From RPQK01 sp041946865 (GTDB lineage: Bacteria > Acidobacteriota > UBA6911 > RPQK01), in assembly GCA_041946865.1 (NCBI GenBank), contig JBHGBF010000003.1, forward strand, positions 1 to 60,602: a stretch of DNA of 60,602 nucleotides, given 5' to 3'. The notes under the pieces were generated by a model. That model made no database searches. It was not told where the DNA came from and saw only the letters and a program-made list of their open reading frames with translations. How positions within the stretch are numbered: the stretch's first letter is position 1; each line of letters opens with the position of its first letter. This document shows, one piece after another, positions 24,571 through 32,178 of the stretch. The position numbers were made by a program, and so were the translations under genes.

Positions 24571-25578
24571 CTATCCATGGAAAAAGAGCGACCACCAGAG
24601 ATCAACCATAGCGTGAACAATGGCGGCGGCCGTCAGTTTGCCGCGCTTGACGTAAGCCAGGCCATAGAAAACGCCGGCAATCGAAGCCAGAAGCACGTAG
24701 ACCCAGGGCAGGAGGATCTCGCCGACCAGCGGCAGGTGAATCGGCGCGTAGGGCGGATTCGAATTATTGGAGTGGGCCAAACCGAAAATGACCGAGGCAA
24801 CGACGAGGGCCGGCCACATTCGGCCCCTCAAACGCTTCTGCAAAAGGTTCTGGAGGATGCCTCGAAACAGGATCTCCTCCGGGACAGCGATAAAGAAGAA
24901 AATAAACAACCCGCGCAGCGGCCAGCTCCAGATCGGGGGAACCTCAGCCGAGGAGGCGATGAAGTGCAGGGAGACCGCCACCGGCACGCCGATCACAGCC
25001 GCAAAGAGGCCGAAATAGATCGTGCTGAGCGACCAGTCGCGCCTCGACAGGCGATAGGTGTATCCCATCCCTTCCAGCCTTGCAGTCACTTGAAACAGGT
25101 AAAGCGCCGCCACCAGCCCGAGCAGGTGAGACACCGGGACTCCTCGGTCCGACGGCAGCTTCAACCCCGGCAGCAGCCCGGTCTCGATGGGAAGCCAGAG
25201 ACACAAAACGGCCAGCAGGAGCGGCGTCAGGGGGCGTGATTCCTGGCCTTTCGACAAGCGGGCATGGAATTGAACCAGGGCCCAGGGCGCGAACAGGTAG
25301 ACAAGAACGACCAGGAGCGGTCTACTGGACAGGCTTCCCGCCAGAGCCAGACTGACCGCGAAGAGTCCCAAAAGGCCGGCCAGAGGGGCGGCGCTGCGCA
25401 GCAGCGATCTCCCCGTCCAGTCTCGCAGGAAGCCGACAAGGCGGGAGTCGGCCTGGCCGATATACCCCCAGAGAAACAGCGCGAGCAGCAAAGCAAAGGT
25501 CCAACCGGCATAGAAGCCCAGGCCGACGGTGACCGCGGCCACAAGGATCAGGTTCAACAGCCAGTCGGAACGGTGCAT
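24571..25578 (-). CDS. CPBP-family intramembrane glutamic endopeptidase
   Basis: 335 residues with about eight predicted hydrophobic segments, an inner-membrane protein. The CPBP/Abi motif 1 EExxxR is E234-E235...R239 (VPEEILFRG). Motif 2 contributes His269 in FGLAHSNN, and a later His occurs in AAIVHAMVDL. Bacterial members are Rce1-like proteases with roles in maturation or immunity, mostly unassigned. The ATG at 25578 begins just before the first membrane helix; a longer frame adds 42 residues without family support. It diverges from the HDOD gene. Confidence 0.87.
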   Translation of the reverse strand: MHRSDWLLNLILVAAVTVGLGFYAGWTFALLLALFLWGYIGQADSRLVGFLRDWTGRSLLRSAAPLAGLLGLFAVSLALAGSLSSRPLLVVLVYLFAPWALVQFHARLSKGQESRPLTPLLLAVLCLWLPIETGLLPGLKLPSDRGVPVSHLLGLVAALYLFQVTARLEGMGYTYRLSRRDWSLSTIYFGLFAAVIGVPVAVSLHFIASSAEVPPIWSWPLRGLFIFFFIAVPEEILFRGILQNLLQKRLRGRMWPALVVASVIFGLAHSNNSNPPYAPIHLPLVGEILLPWVYVLLASIAGVFYGLAYVKRGKLTAAAIVHAMVDLWWSLFFHG

Positions 25579-25596
25579 AGTCGCGCAGTTTAGCAC

Positions 25597-25620
25597 CAAA
25601 CAGAGCGAGCTTAGCGGCGG
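25597..25620. repeat. Degenerate copy of the AAACAGAGC repeat tip
   Basis: AAACAGAGCGAGCTTAGCGG resembles the left arm tip of the 15.5-kb inverted repeat (AAACAGAGCCGCAAGCGTAG). The match is partial, and membership of the same family is inferred. Confidence 0.35.
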
Positions 25621-25750
25621 ACCGTGAAGAGACCGTTCCTCCGGTCTCCCGTGCGCGAGCGCAGCGAGGTCCCACACAGCCGCGAGCCGCTTTGCCTGCT
25701 CCACGATCTCTTATCGCCGGAACAGCGGTTACACGGGCTGCGTGCTTTCC

Positions 25751-25779
25751 TTGACAGGCAGCCCGCCCTCACTTATTCT
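25751..25779 (+). promoter_or_regulatory. Probable sigma-70 promoter of the HDOD gene
   Basis: A perfect TTGACA (25751-25756) is followed after 17 bases by TATTCT (25774-25779). Transcription would start about 60 bases before the ATG at 25846. A small GTCC/GGAC hairpin lies in the leader. Confidence 0.65.
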
Positions 25780-25845
25780 TCAGCCGTCCTTTTCGGACGA
25801 TCCGCTCTCGAAGGTCGGGATGGGGCCCTGAACGGAGATCGAGCG

Positions 25846-26694
25846 ATGATTCCGGATAGTGTGCTGGCGGGTATCCCCCAGCTGCAGCCGTTGCCTCCAC
25901 TTGCGAAGGCTCTGCTGGCCGCTGTTCATGGAGAGGAAGCGACTCCGGCCGTCGAGCTCGCCAGACTGCTTCAGCAGGATGGGGTACTCTCGTCTCGAAT
26001 TATGGCCGTCCTGAACTCCCCTCTTTATGCCGGTCGCTACCCGATGGAGACGCTGGAAGAAGCGGCCCTGCGATTCGGTGTGGCCCCGATTCTTGACGTT
26101 GTTCTCACCGACTACCTGCGCCGGTACCGTTTGGATGCTCCTCTGTATGGCCTGAAGGGGGATGAGGTCTGGCTCCATGGCAGTATTGCCTCGCTCGCCG
26201 TCATCGAAGTGATCCGTGAAAACCCCCGGAAGGAGATTCCCCGCATTGCCTCGGTCGCGGCGCTCATACACGACATCGGCAAGATGCTGATGGTGAAGCA
26301 CTTCGACGCACGTTCCGAGGAGCTTGATATCTTGTGCCAGCGCCAGGAAATCACTTTTGCCGATGCCGAGCGCCGCAGGTTCGGCTGCAATCATGCCGAG
26401 GTTGGCGCCGCCATCGCTGTCCATTGGGGATTTCCTGAAAGCGTGGCGGAAGCCATTGCTAATCACCACGAAGCGCCGCTTCCGGACCCAACGGCCATGA
26501 TGGATACCGTGGCTTTGGCTAACCTCGTCGCCAAGACGATCGGCATCGGCTTGGGCCGTGAGGGAATGAACTTCCAGATTGATTCCGGGTGCTATATCCG
26601 CCTGGGCCTGGATTTCAATGCCTTCTGCCGGGTGTGCGCCCGCGCCGCCCTGTCTCTGGAGGCCCTGAGACTCGCCTACGCTGTCGCCGCCTGA
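25846..26694 (+). CDS. HDOD-domain protein with an intact HD motif
   Basis: 282 residues. The N-terminal IPQLQPLPPLAKALLAAV and LLQQDGVLSSRIMAVLNSP stretches are typical of HDOD signalling proteins. Unlike many HDOD proteins, which have lost metal ligands, this one keeps a candidate full set: H111, H142-D143 (LIHDIGKML), H183 and a later NHHE. A phosphohydrolase activity is therefore conceivable but not shown. The ATG at 25846 was chosen because the promoter at 25751-25779 would otherwise fall inside the gene. It diverges from the CPBP gene and no other gene follows before the tRNA. Confidence 0.82.
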   Translation: MIPDSVLAGIPQLQPLPPLAKALLAAVHGEEATPAVELARLLQQDGVLSSRIMAVLNSPLYAGRYPMETLEEAALRFGVAPILDVVLTDYLRRYRLDAPLYGLKGDEVWLHGSIASLAVIEVIRENPRKEIPRIASVAALIHDIGKMLMVKHFDARSEELDILCQRQEITFADAERRRFGCNHAEVGAAIAVHWGFPESVAEAIANHHEAPLPDPTAMMDTVALANLVAKTIGIGLGREGMNFQIDSGCYIRLGLDFNAFCRVCARAALSLEALRLAYAVAA

Positions 26695-27398
26695 GGCGCG
26701 ATTCCCCGCCGATTTGCGCGCGGCTCCGAGAGCAGTGTTTGCTCTCTGCGGCGCTTTCGAAGCCTTTCTGTGCGAAGACTGGTGTAGACGCCGGTTTGTT
26801 TTTGGGCCAAAAACGCCGGTCTGAGCGTCGGCCACTTCTCCCCGCAGACACACCTCGGCATCGATGGCGAGCATCCACACGTTCCATTGCGGAAGCCAGT
26901 CTCACACTCCACTTACTTCACGAACACCTCCCTGCGCGTTCTTCATCAGGTTCCGCTCTGGAGCTTGGCTGCGGGCTTCGTCCTGAGGGCTGTATCGGAG
27001 TCATCCAATCTGCCTGTGGTCTACCGATATCGGTCCAGGCATATCGTCGGATGCAGAGTTTTCACGTCCGACCGTCAGCAGCTTCTCCCCTCGGACAACC
27101 TCAGACAAGCTTCCTTCTGCTTTCGGCAACAAGATCGTTTCGCGCAGAATTATGACAGTCCAAGATCGGGAAAGGCAGTGTACACCAGCACACCTCGGTG
27201 AGAGTATTGGTCTGTGCGTCTATATATAGAACTGGTTCCTATAGAGTCTGTTACCGCCTCCTGGCCGATGGCGCGAGAAGACGGGGGTGGATCACATCAT
27301 TGCGGTGAAAATGGCCCACTTTGTGGCCGGTGCCAACAGACTGGAAGACGAGGGATTACCAAAGCAGGCAAAGCAGGCACCCCAGGCAAACGGGGACA
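26695..27398. other. Long gap before the tRNA gene, no gene recognised
   Basis: About 700 bases without a credible protein on either strand; the open frames have no ribosome-binding site and no family pattern. Visible items are a perfect palindrome TCTATATATAGA at 27219-27230 in otherwise GC-rich DNA and two adjacent AAAGCAGGC units near 27360. Base composition is more AT-rich than the flanks around 27,200. It may be decayed coding sequence at the edge of the accessory region. Confidence 0.45.
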
Positions 27399-27427
27399 TC
27401 GACTCGCCAAAATTCTTTTGCTAGACT
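27399..27427 (+). promoter_or_regulatory. Probable promoter of the tRNA-Arg gene
   Basis: TCGACT (27399-27404) and TAGACT (27422-27427) are separated by 17 bases, each matching the sigma-70 consensus at four of six positions. Position about 27 bases before the mature tRNA 5' end is suitable. Confidence 0.45.
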
Positions 27428-27453
27428 GTAGAGCGCAGTCTTCGACCAAGAGC

Positions 27454-27530
27454 GCACCCGTAGCTCAGCTGGATAGAGCGCCGGTCTACGAAACCGAAGG
27501 TCGCCCGTTCGAATCGGGCCGGGTGCGCCA
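27454..27530 (+). tRNA. tRNA-Arg(ACG)
   Basis: 77 bases. The acceptor GCACCCG pairs with CGGGTGC, followed by discriminator G and an encoded CCA. The D arm contains AGCTCAGCTGGATAGAGC. The anticodon loop is CTACGAA with anticodon ACG, which after A34-to-inosine editing reads CGU, CGC and CGA. The T arm is GCCCG-TTCGAAT-CGGGC. The outermost anticodon-stem pair is a C-A mismatch. The gene stands at the boundary between housekeeping DNA and the carbohydrate locus. Confidence 0.95.
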
Positions 27531-27540
27531 CAGATAACAA

Positions 27541-27576
27541 TAAGGGCCGTAAGAGTTTAGGGCCCTTTCATTTCTT
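27541..27576. terminator. Terminator after tRNA-Arg, possibly bidirectional
   Basis: AAGGGCC (27542-27548) pairs with GGCCCTT (27561-27567) around a 12-base loop. On the plus strand TTTCATTTCTT follows. On the minus strand the stem is followed by ATTGTTAT, so it could also end the long leftward operon. Confidence 0.7.
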
Positions 27577-27720
27577 GGAGATTCGGGTCTGTTTCGGCCA
27601 GCAGCTTCTCGATGCCTTTAAAGGGGGAAGCGCCGGCGCAACGGTCGGGGCAAACGGCACGAGCGGTACTGCCGGGCATACCGAACACACCATGTTTGCC
27701 TCGGGTCGGGATCCGGCCGC

Positions 27721-28608
27721 TCAACTGATTACGCCAAGAGGTTCCAAGGCCTCGCGCAGCGCCAGTCGCTCAGAGGACGAGAGTACCAGGTTCGGAGGTC
27801 TTGGCTCGCCCAGTTCGTATCCTTGCCAGCCGGCCACGGTCTTGAGCCCCGAAAGAAAGGGATAGCGTTCTACAATCCGGCCCACCTGCACGAGACGGCG
27901 TTGCAGTTCGTTGGCCTCGCTCCAACACTGGGACTTTGCGGCCTCGTAAATCTGAACGAAGAGTCCCGGGACGATGTTGGCAAGAGCTGCTATCGCGCCC
28001 TGCGCGCCCATCAGCAAAGAGGCCATAAACATCTCGTCGACACCGATCAAAACAGTCTGTCGGCGGGACCTCTCATAAATCGCGTAAGCCAGTTCCGAGG
28101 CGTCGGTCCCGGTGAACTTCAAACCGCTGATCTCTTTCATGTCCAGGAGGCGTTCGAGCAGTCCGAAGTTGCCGAGCGAGGGCGCGACCTGGGGTGAATA
28201 GTAAACAAACAGTGGCAGAGGACATGCCGCCTCTGCTACTCGTCGGTAGTGTTCGATCAGGGAAGCGATGCCGTAATTGCCGATGTGAGGCGGCAGGCAT
28301 CCAACCGCAGCGGCGCCTATCGAAGACGCATGTTTCGCGAGTCGAACCGAGTCACGGGTGTTGCCCGAACCGACGTGGATGATGACCTTGCCTCGTCCCC
28401 GTGAAGCGGTGATTGCCACCTCGGCGACCTCCTCCCGTTCTTCAGGGCTCATCAGCAGGCCTTCCCCCGCGACGCCGCACACATAAAGCCCATGAACTCC
28501 TCGGTCGAACAGGTGACCTATGAATTTCTCGTAAGAATCCGCCTTGAACTCCGACTGTGCGTTGAAGGGGGTCAGAACCGCCACAAAAACACCAGAGAAG
28601 AAAGACAT
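27721..28608 (-). CDS. Dihydrodipicolinate synthase / N-acetylneuraminate lyase family protein
   Basis: 295-residue class I (Schiff-base) TIM barrel. The Schiff-base lysine is K164 in GLKFTGTDA and the catalytic tyrosine lies in FVYYSP (Y136 or Y137). The pyruvate-carboxylate loop reads VCGVAGEG rather than the GGSTGE of sialic acid lyase or the GTTGE of DapA. The family covers sialate lyases, 2-keto-3-deoxy sugar acid aldolases and dehydratases; with no sialate kinase or epimerase nearby, a keto-deoxy sugar acid is as likely as sialate. It is the last gene of the leftward operon, starting immediately after the stop of the hydrolase gene's neighbour junction (TGAATG arrangement with the next gene's end). 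Confidence 0.85.
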   Translation of the reverse strand: MSFFSGVFVAVLTPFNAQSEFKADSYEKFIGHLFDRGVHGLYVCGVAGEGLLMSPEEREEVAEVAITASRGRGKVIIHVGSGNTRDSVRLAKHASSIGAAAVGCLPPHIGNYGIASLIEHYRRVAEAACPLPLFVYYSPQVAPSLGNFGLLERLLDMKEISGLKFTGTDASELAYAIYERSRRQTVLIGVDEMFMASLLMGAQGAIAALANIVPGLFVQIYEAAKSQCWSEANELQRRLVQVGRIVERYPFLSGLKTVAGWQGYELGEPRPPNLVLSSSERLALREALEPLGVIS

Positions 28609-29427
28609 TCAGGCTCCTTTCCCGGAGAGCACCCGTTTGAGAAACTCGCCGACATTGTGTCGAAAATGACGGTCATGCGCGGAAGGGTCCGCCAGTCTGG
28701 AAGGGATCTCGCGCAAGGTCGCATTGGGCAGAGCCTGCGCCCACGACTCAGCCAAGGCCCAGGGATGAATCGGGTCCGCTCTGCAACCCAGCACCAGGGC
28801 GGGAGCCTCCAATTCTCGCAGTCGGCTCAGCGAATCAACCGGCACGGAGGCTGGAATATGCCGAAAACAGGCGACGAGGGCTTGCGGATCCTGGTCAAGG
28901 AAGATTTCTTGCATAGACTTTACCGCCTCCGGACAGTGTCTCGCCATGTCCTGGAAATAATCCGTCTTCTCGAACTCCTGGCGGGCACGTTCCAGTCCAA
29001 ACTTCTCTATCAGGCCGGCAATTGCCTGAGTATGCGCGAGATTCGGTGGAAAAGGCGCGTCCAGCCAGGCAGGCCGGCTCAGCACCAGGGCTCGGACTCG
29101 TGTGCGGTGCCTGAGAGCGCAAGCCAGCGCGATTCCGGCGCCCATGGAAACGCCGCCCACACAGGCGGAGTCAATTCCCAGGTAATCAGCCAATGCGGCC
29201 ATGTCCTCGGCCATATCTTCGAAATTGAGTCGCCGTGGGTCACCCAAGGGACGCGTTCGCCCGTGACCTCTATTGTCGTACAACAGAACCCGGACATCAG
29301 GCAGAAAGCGCAACTGGTCTCGGACGCGTTCGGAGTTTCCCCTTAGTCCGTGGCTGAAGATGAAGGGAAAACCGACGCCATGCTCTTCATAATAGAAATC
29401 GAGGCCGTCGTGTCGGAAACTGGCCAT
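28609..29427 (-). CDS. Alpha/beta-hydrolase fold protein
   Basis: 272 residues. The oxyanion HG is at residues 26-27 (FSHGLRGN), the nucleophile elbow is GVSMG with Ser94, an acid occurs in LGCRADPIHP and a His in SAHDRHF near the C-terminus, so the triad looks complete. The DNRGHGRT segment is typical of the family. Substrate unknown; in a sugar-oxidation setting a lactone or ester is conceivable, which is inference. Its stop is directly followed by the next ATG, and it starts right at the stop of the upstream isomerase gene (TAGATG), so translation is coupled on both sides. An AAGGAG ribosome-binding site for the DapA-family gene lies at its 3' end. Confidence 0.86.
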   Translation of the reverse strand: MASFRHDGLDFYYEEHGVGFPFIFSHGLRGNSERVRDQLRFLPDVRVLLYDNRGHGRTRPLGDPRRLNFEDMAEDMAALADYLGIDSACVGGVSMGAGIALACALRHRTRVRALVLSRPAWLDAPFPPNLAHTQAIAGLIEKFGLERARQEFEKTDYFQDMARHCPEAVKSMQEIFLDQDPQALVACFRHIPASVPVDSLSRLRELEAPALVLGCRADPIHPWALAESWAQALPNATLREIPSRLADPSAHDRHFRHNVGEFLKRVLSGKGA

Positions 29428-30282
29428 CTAAAATGCCCCTCCTGCCACCGTTCGCAACCAGGTTTGCGTCTCGGCGACTTCTTCTTCGCGAAGGTCGTGC
29501 AAGATAACGGAACCGCGGAAATCGACCGCCTTCAGCAGTGCAAAGAAGAGACGGTAATCCAGGAGTCCCCTGCCGGCGGCGACCCGCCGGCAACCGCCCC
29601 ATCCGTGGTCCTCGGGCACTACGTCTTTGGCATGGACCATAACGATATAGGGGCCCAAGTCGGCAAAAGCAGACTCCAAGACCGGCCGAGTGTCTTTCAA
29701 GTCTTTCGCAGTGACAAGATTCGCCGGATCCAACAAGACCCGCAGGCGATCGGACTTCATTTCCTCAATCAACATTCGTGCTTTCCTCGAACTGTCCACT
29801 ACATTTGCGGTCTCAGGTTCGAAGGCGAGAGTAACATCCTGCTGCTCTGCGAAATCCAACAACTGCCGGATAGTCTCGACAAGGTCACGCCAGGCTTGAG
29901 GATCCCGGTTGGCTGGGTGGGGCTTCCAGGGGTTGGTAGGATCTCTGGTCCCTGTACAAACCGTAATGACACGGGTGCCCAACGCCCGGCTACGACTCGC
30001 CAGGAGCTTGAAGCGCCGGATGCCTTCGCTTCGCACCGAGCGGTCAGGATGGATCGTGTTGAAGCTGCCCGAAACCGCAGCGACCGTCAGGCCTCGGTGC
30101 GAAAAGGCGTCGCCGATGCGTCTGGCCTGATCCTGACTGAGCTCGGCAGGCAGGGTCTCCAGCCCGGCGCTCGAAAGATTGAGTTGGACCGACGCGAGTC
30201 CCGCCGAACACACGGCTTGGATCACCTCGTCGAGATGCGTCCGGAGGAAGACCCTGGTCATAATGCCTAGGAGCACGACCAT
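29428..30282 (-). CDS. Sugar phosphate isomerase/epimerase family TIM-barrel protein
   Basis: 284 residues of the xylose isomerase-like superfamily (IolE/UlaE-like). Candidate metal ligands are the Glu of LAFEPETANV, the Asp of VLLDPANL, the His of YIVMVHAKDV and the late SVILHDL region. No signal peptide, unlike the related protein at 17.4 kb. The start is uncertain: ATG 30282 lies directly behind a GAGGGGGG ribosome-binding site with no spacing, whereas GTG at 30276 would have 6 bases. Six bases separate it from the dehydrogenase gene. It probably isomerises or epimerises an intermediate of the pathway. Confidence 0.82.
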   Translation of the reverse strand: MVVLLGIMTRVFLRTHLDEVIQAVCSAGLASVQLNLSSAGLETLPAELSQDQARRIGDAFSHRGLTVAAVSGSFNTIHPDRSVRSEGIRRFKLLASRSRALGTRVITVCTGTRDPTNPWKPHPANRDPQAWRDLVETIRQLLDFAEQQDVTLAFEPETANVVDSSRKARMLIEEMKSDRLRVLLDPANLVTAKDLKDTRPVLESAFADLGPYIVMVHAKDVVPEDHGWGGCRRVAAGRGLLDYRLFFALLKAVDFRGSVILHDLREEEVAETQTWLRTVAGGAF

Positions 30283-30288
30283 CCCCCC

Positions 30289-31299
30289 TCAAGGCTCGAT
30301 AACCACTTTCAGCGATTCCGAGGAGCCTGCGCACGCAAAAGCGTCCTGCGCCTGACTTAGCGGGAAACGATGAGTCACAATCTTCCCGGCGTTCAGGCGA
30401 CCGCTTACCAGCAGCTGGATTGCCCGGGAATGGGTGTAAGGGTTGTTGTACGACCCCCGGATCGTGATTTCGTTGTCATTGACCCAGAAAGGGTTCAGGT
30501 CGATGTTGTGACGCTTGGCGCAGACTGCAAAGAGCATGACGGTGCCGCCGCGCATAACCAGCTGCAGAGCGTGGCGTATCGCGGTAGGGTCTCCTGAGCA
30601 GTCGAAAACCACCTCCACGCCCTCCGGGAACACATCCCGTATGGCAGACACCGGGTCATCCCGGTGCGGATCCACGACCAAGGTTGCCCCAAGTTCCTGC
30701 GCTTTGCGGCGACGGCCTGCCTGGGGCTCCACCACAGTCAGATGCGAAGCTCCCTGCATGGCAAGCAACTGAAGGATCATCGCTCCCATAGGACCCGCGC
30801 CGAAAATCACGCAGCGGTCACCGGAAGACACGCCGCACAGGTCCACGCCTCGAATACAGCAGGCGAGTGGTTCCGTCAGGGCGGCGTAGGCGAGGGGGAA
30901 GCCGGGCGGCAGAGGGTACGCCTGGCTGGCGGGAACCACCGAGTACTCGGCGCACCCTCCAGGAATGCTGACGCCCAACGCAACTAGACGGCTGCAAAGA
31001 TGACTCTTGCCGCGTCGGCAGAAATAGCACTCGTTACAGACAATATTCGGATCCACCGCAACCGGCGTGCCGATCTGAAATCCGTCCACCTCGGAGCCAA
31101 AGGCTTCGACTATGCCGGCGTATTCATGCCCCGGAATGACCGGCAGGCTCGCGGGATAAACGCCGTGGAGGATGTGAGGATCGGTTCCGCAAATTCCGCT
31201 GGCGGCTACCCGCAGGAGCAGATCGTGCGGCCCCATCTGCCGCGGTTCGGTCTGAATAAGACGAAGTGTTTCCAGCTGGGCGATTTCCAGAGCCAACAT
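30289..31299 (-). CDS. Zinc-dependent alcohol/polyol dehydrogenase (MDR family)
   Basis: 336 residues. Catalytic zinc ligands are C37 (GICGTD) and H58-E59 (PGHEYAG), and the structural zinc site is C88, C91, C94 and C102. The NAD(P) Rossmann segment reads IFGAGPMGAMILQLL. Closest in pattern to threonine, sorbitol or L-fuconate/galactitol-type dehydrogenases, so it likely oxidises a secondary hydroxyl of a polyol or sugar acid. The exact substrate is not assignable. It lies 3 bases after the FrlD-like kinase gene. Confidence 0.88.
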   Translation of the reverse strand: MLALEIAQLETLRLIQTEPRQMGPHDLLLRVAASGICGTDPHILHGVYPASLPVIPGHEYAGIVEAFGSEVDGFQIGTPVAVDPNIVCNECYFCRRGKSHLCSRLVALGVSIPGGCAEYSVVPASQAYPLPPGFPLAYAALTEPLACCIRGVDLCGVSSGDRCVIFGAGPMGAMILQLLAMQGASHLTVVEPQAGRRRKAQELGATLVVDPHRDDPVSAIRDVFPEGVEVVFDCSGDPTAIRHALQLVMRGGTVMLFAVCAKRHNIDLNPFWVNDNEITIRGSYNNPYTHSRAIQLLVSGRLNAGKIVTHRFPLSQAQDAFACAGSSESLKVVIEP

Positions 31300-31302
31300 C
31301 GT

Positions 31303-32151
31303 TCAGGTCTCCTTTCCTATAAAGGCTCCCGGCCAGGCGCCTTGGTACAGGCATGTCTGCGCCGCCTCCGTAGTCGCTTGCCGCAGCGTCGTCCGGGTGT
31401 CCCAACCTTGGGCTGCGCCGAACAGCCAGCCTGCTATGAAAGCATCCCCGGCACCCAGAGTATCCACCGGCTTGATTGGAGCCGCCGGCGCTTCCATCTG
31501 CACGTCGGGTCCCCTGTAGGCTGCTCCTCGGGCACCCAGAGTAACGACGACACGCGGGATACCGCAATCGTGGAAGAAGCGGAACGTTTGCTCAAGTTCG
31601 CTCGTCGTGCAGGATGAGCCACGCGATACAAAAGCGAGACTCAAGTTCGGGCCCAGAATCCGGGCCAGACCCGGTTGCGTCAATTCACTGAAGTCGACAC
31701 TCACGAACTTCCCACGCGCGGCGAGATATTGAATTTCGTCGACAATGCGCGGGCAGGCCGCGGACCAGTCGATGTGCCACGAGGTGAAGGCCGTGCAGTG
31801 AACATGCGAGCAGGCGGCCAGAACTTGCCTCGACTGTTCGGACAAAAACAGCGGACACTGGACGCCTACGTCGTCATCCAGAACAATCCGCTCGCCGTCG
31901 CGAACTTCGATCCAAGTGACGGCGGTCGGACCCTCACGGATTTCCAGGTTGGAGCAACACACCCCGCAAGCGGAGAGGACGCGGCGAATCGTGCGTCCCT
32001 CGAAATCATTGCCGAGAACTCCGAAATAGCCGACCTGGGCGCCGAGACGTGCCAAATGCACTGCCACGTTGACGGCGTTTCCCCCTATGAATTCAGTGGG
32101 CAGTGGCCGCACATACCGATCGATGCAGTTGTCGCCGTACACTCCGATCAT
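31303..32151 (-). CDS. PfkB-family kinase, fructoselysine 6-kinase (FrlD)-like
   Basis: 282 residues. The N-terminal VYGDNCIDRYV and GGNAVNVAVHLARLG segments closely resemble E. coli FrlD, which phosphorylates fructoselysine at C6. The PfkB signature VDTLGAGDAFIAGW holds the catalytic Asp236, and the tail keeps a YQGAW motif like FrlD's YHGAW. The short length without a lid also fits. A GAGGAAAGA ribosome-binding site precedes the ATG. It sits 27 bases after the FrlB-like deglycase gene, the same pairing as in frl operons. Specificity for lysine, arginine or another amine cannot be read from sequence. Confidence 0.8.
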   Translation of the reverse strand: MIGVYGDNCIDRYVRPLPTEFIGGNAVNVAVHLARLGAQVGYFGVLGNDFEGRTIRRVLSACGVCCSNLEIREGPTAVTWIEVRDGERIVLDDDVGVQCPLFLSEQSRQVLAACSHVHCTAFTSWHIDWSAACPRIVDEIQYLAARGKFVSVDFSELTQPGLARILGPNLSLAFVSRGSSCTTSELEQTFRFFHDCGIPRVVVTLGARGAAYRGPDVQMEAPAAPIKPVDTLGAGDAFIAGWLFGAAQGWDTRTTLRQATTEAAQTCLYQGAWPGAFIGKET

Positions 32152-32178
32152 TCTTTCCTCGGTGCTGAGGAGCGAAGG

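Noticed and set aside
26589..27201. Open frames after the HDOD gene
   Set aside because: One overlaps the HDOD gene in another frame, the others have no ribosome-binding site or protein-like pattern.
27358..27378. Tandem AAAGCAGGC units as a repeat array or CRISPR
   Set aside because: Only two adjacent units with no spacers; no CRISPR-like structure anywhere in the window.
27575..27865. Plus-strand frame right after the tRNA, possibly an integrase remnant
   Set aside because: No integrase motifs; most of it is antisense to the DapA-family gene and the terminator lies at its start.
27721..28608. Sialic acid lyase (NanA) and a sialate catabolic cluster, given the sialidase-like domain nearby
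   Set aside because: The active-site loop differs from NanA and no NanE, NanK or sialate transporter is present; kept only as a family-level call.
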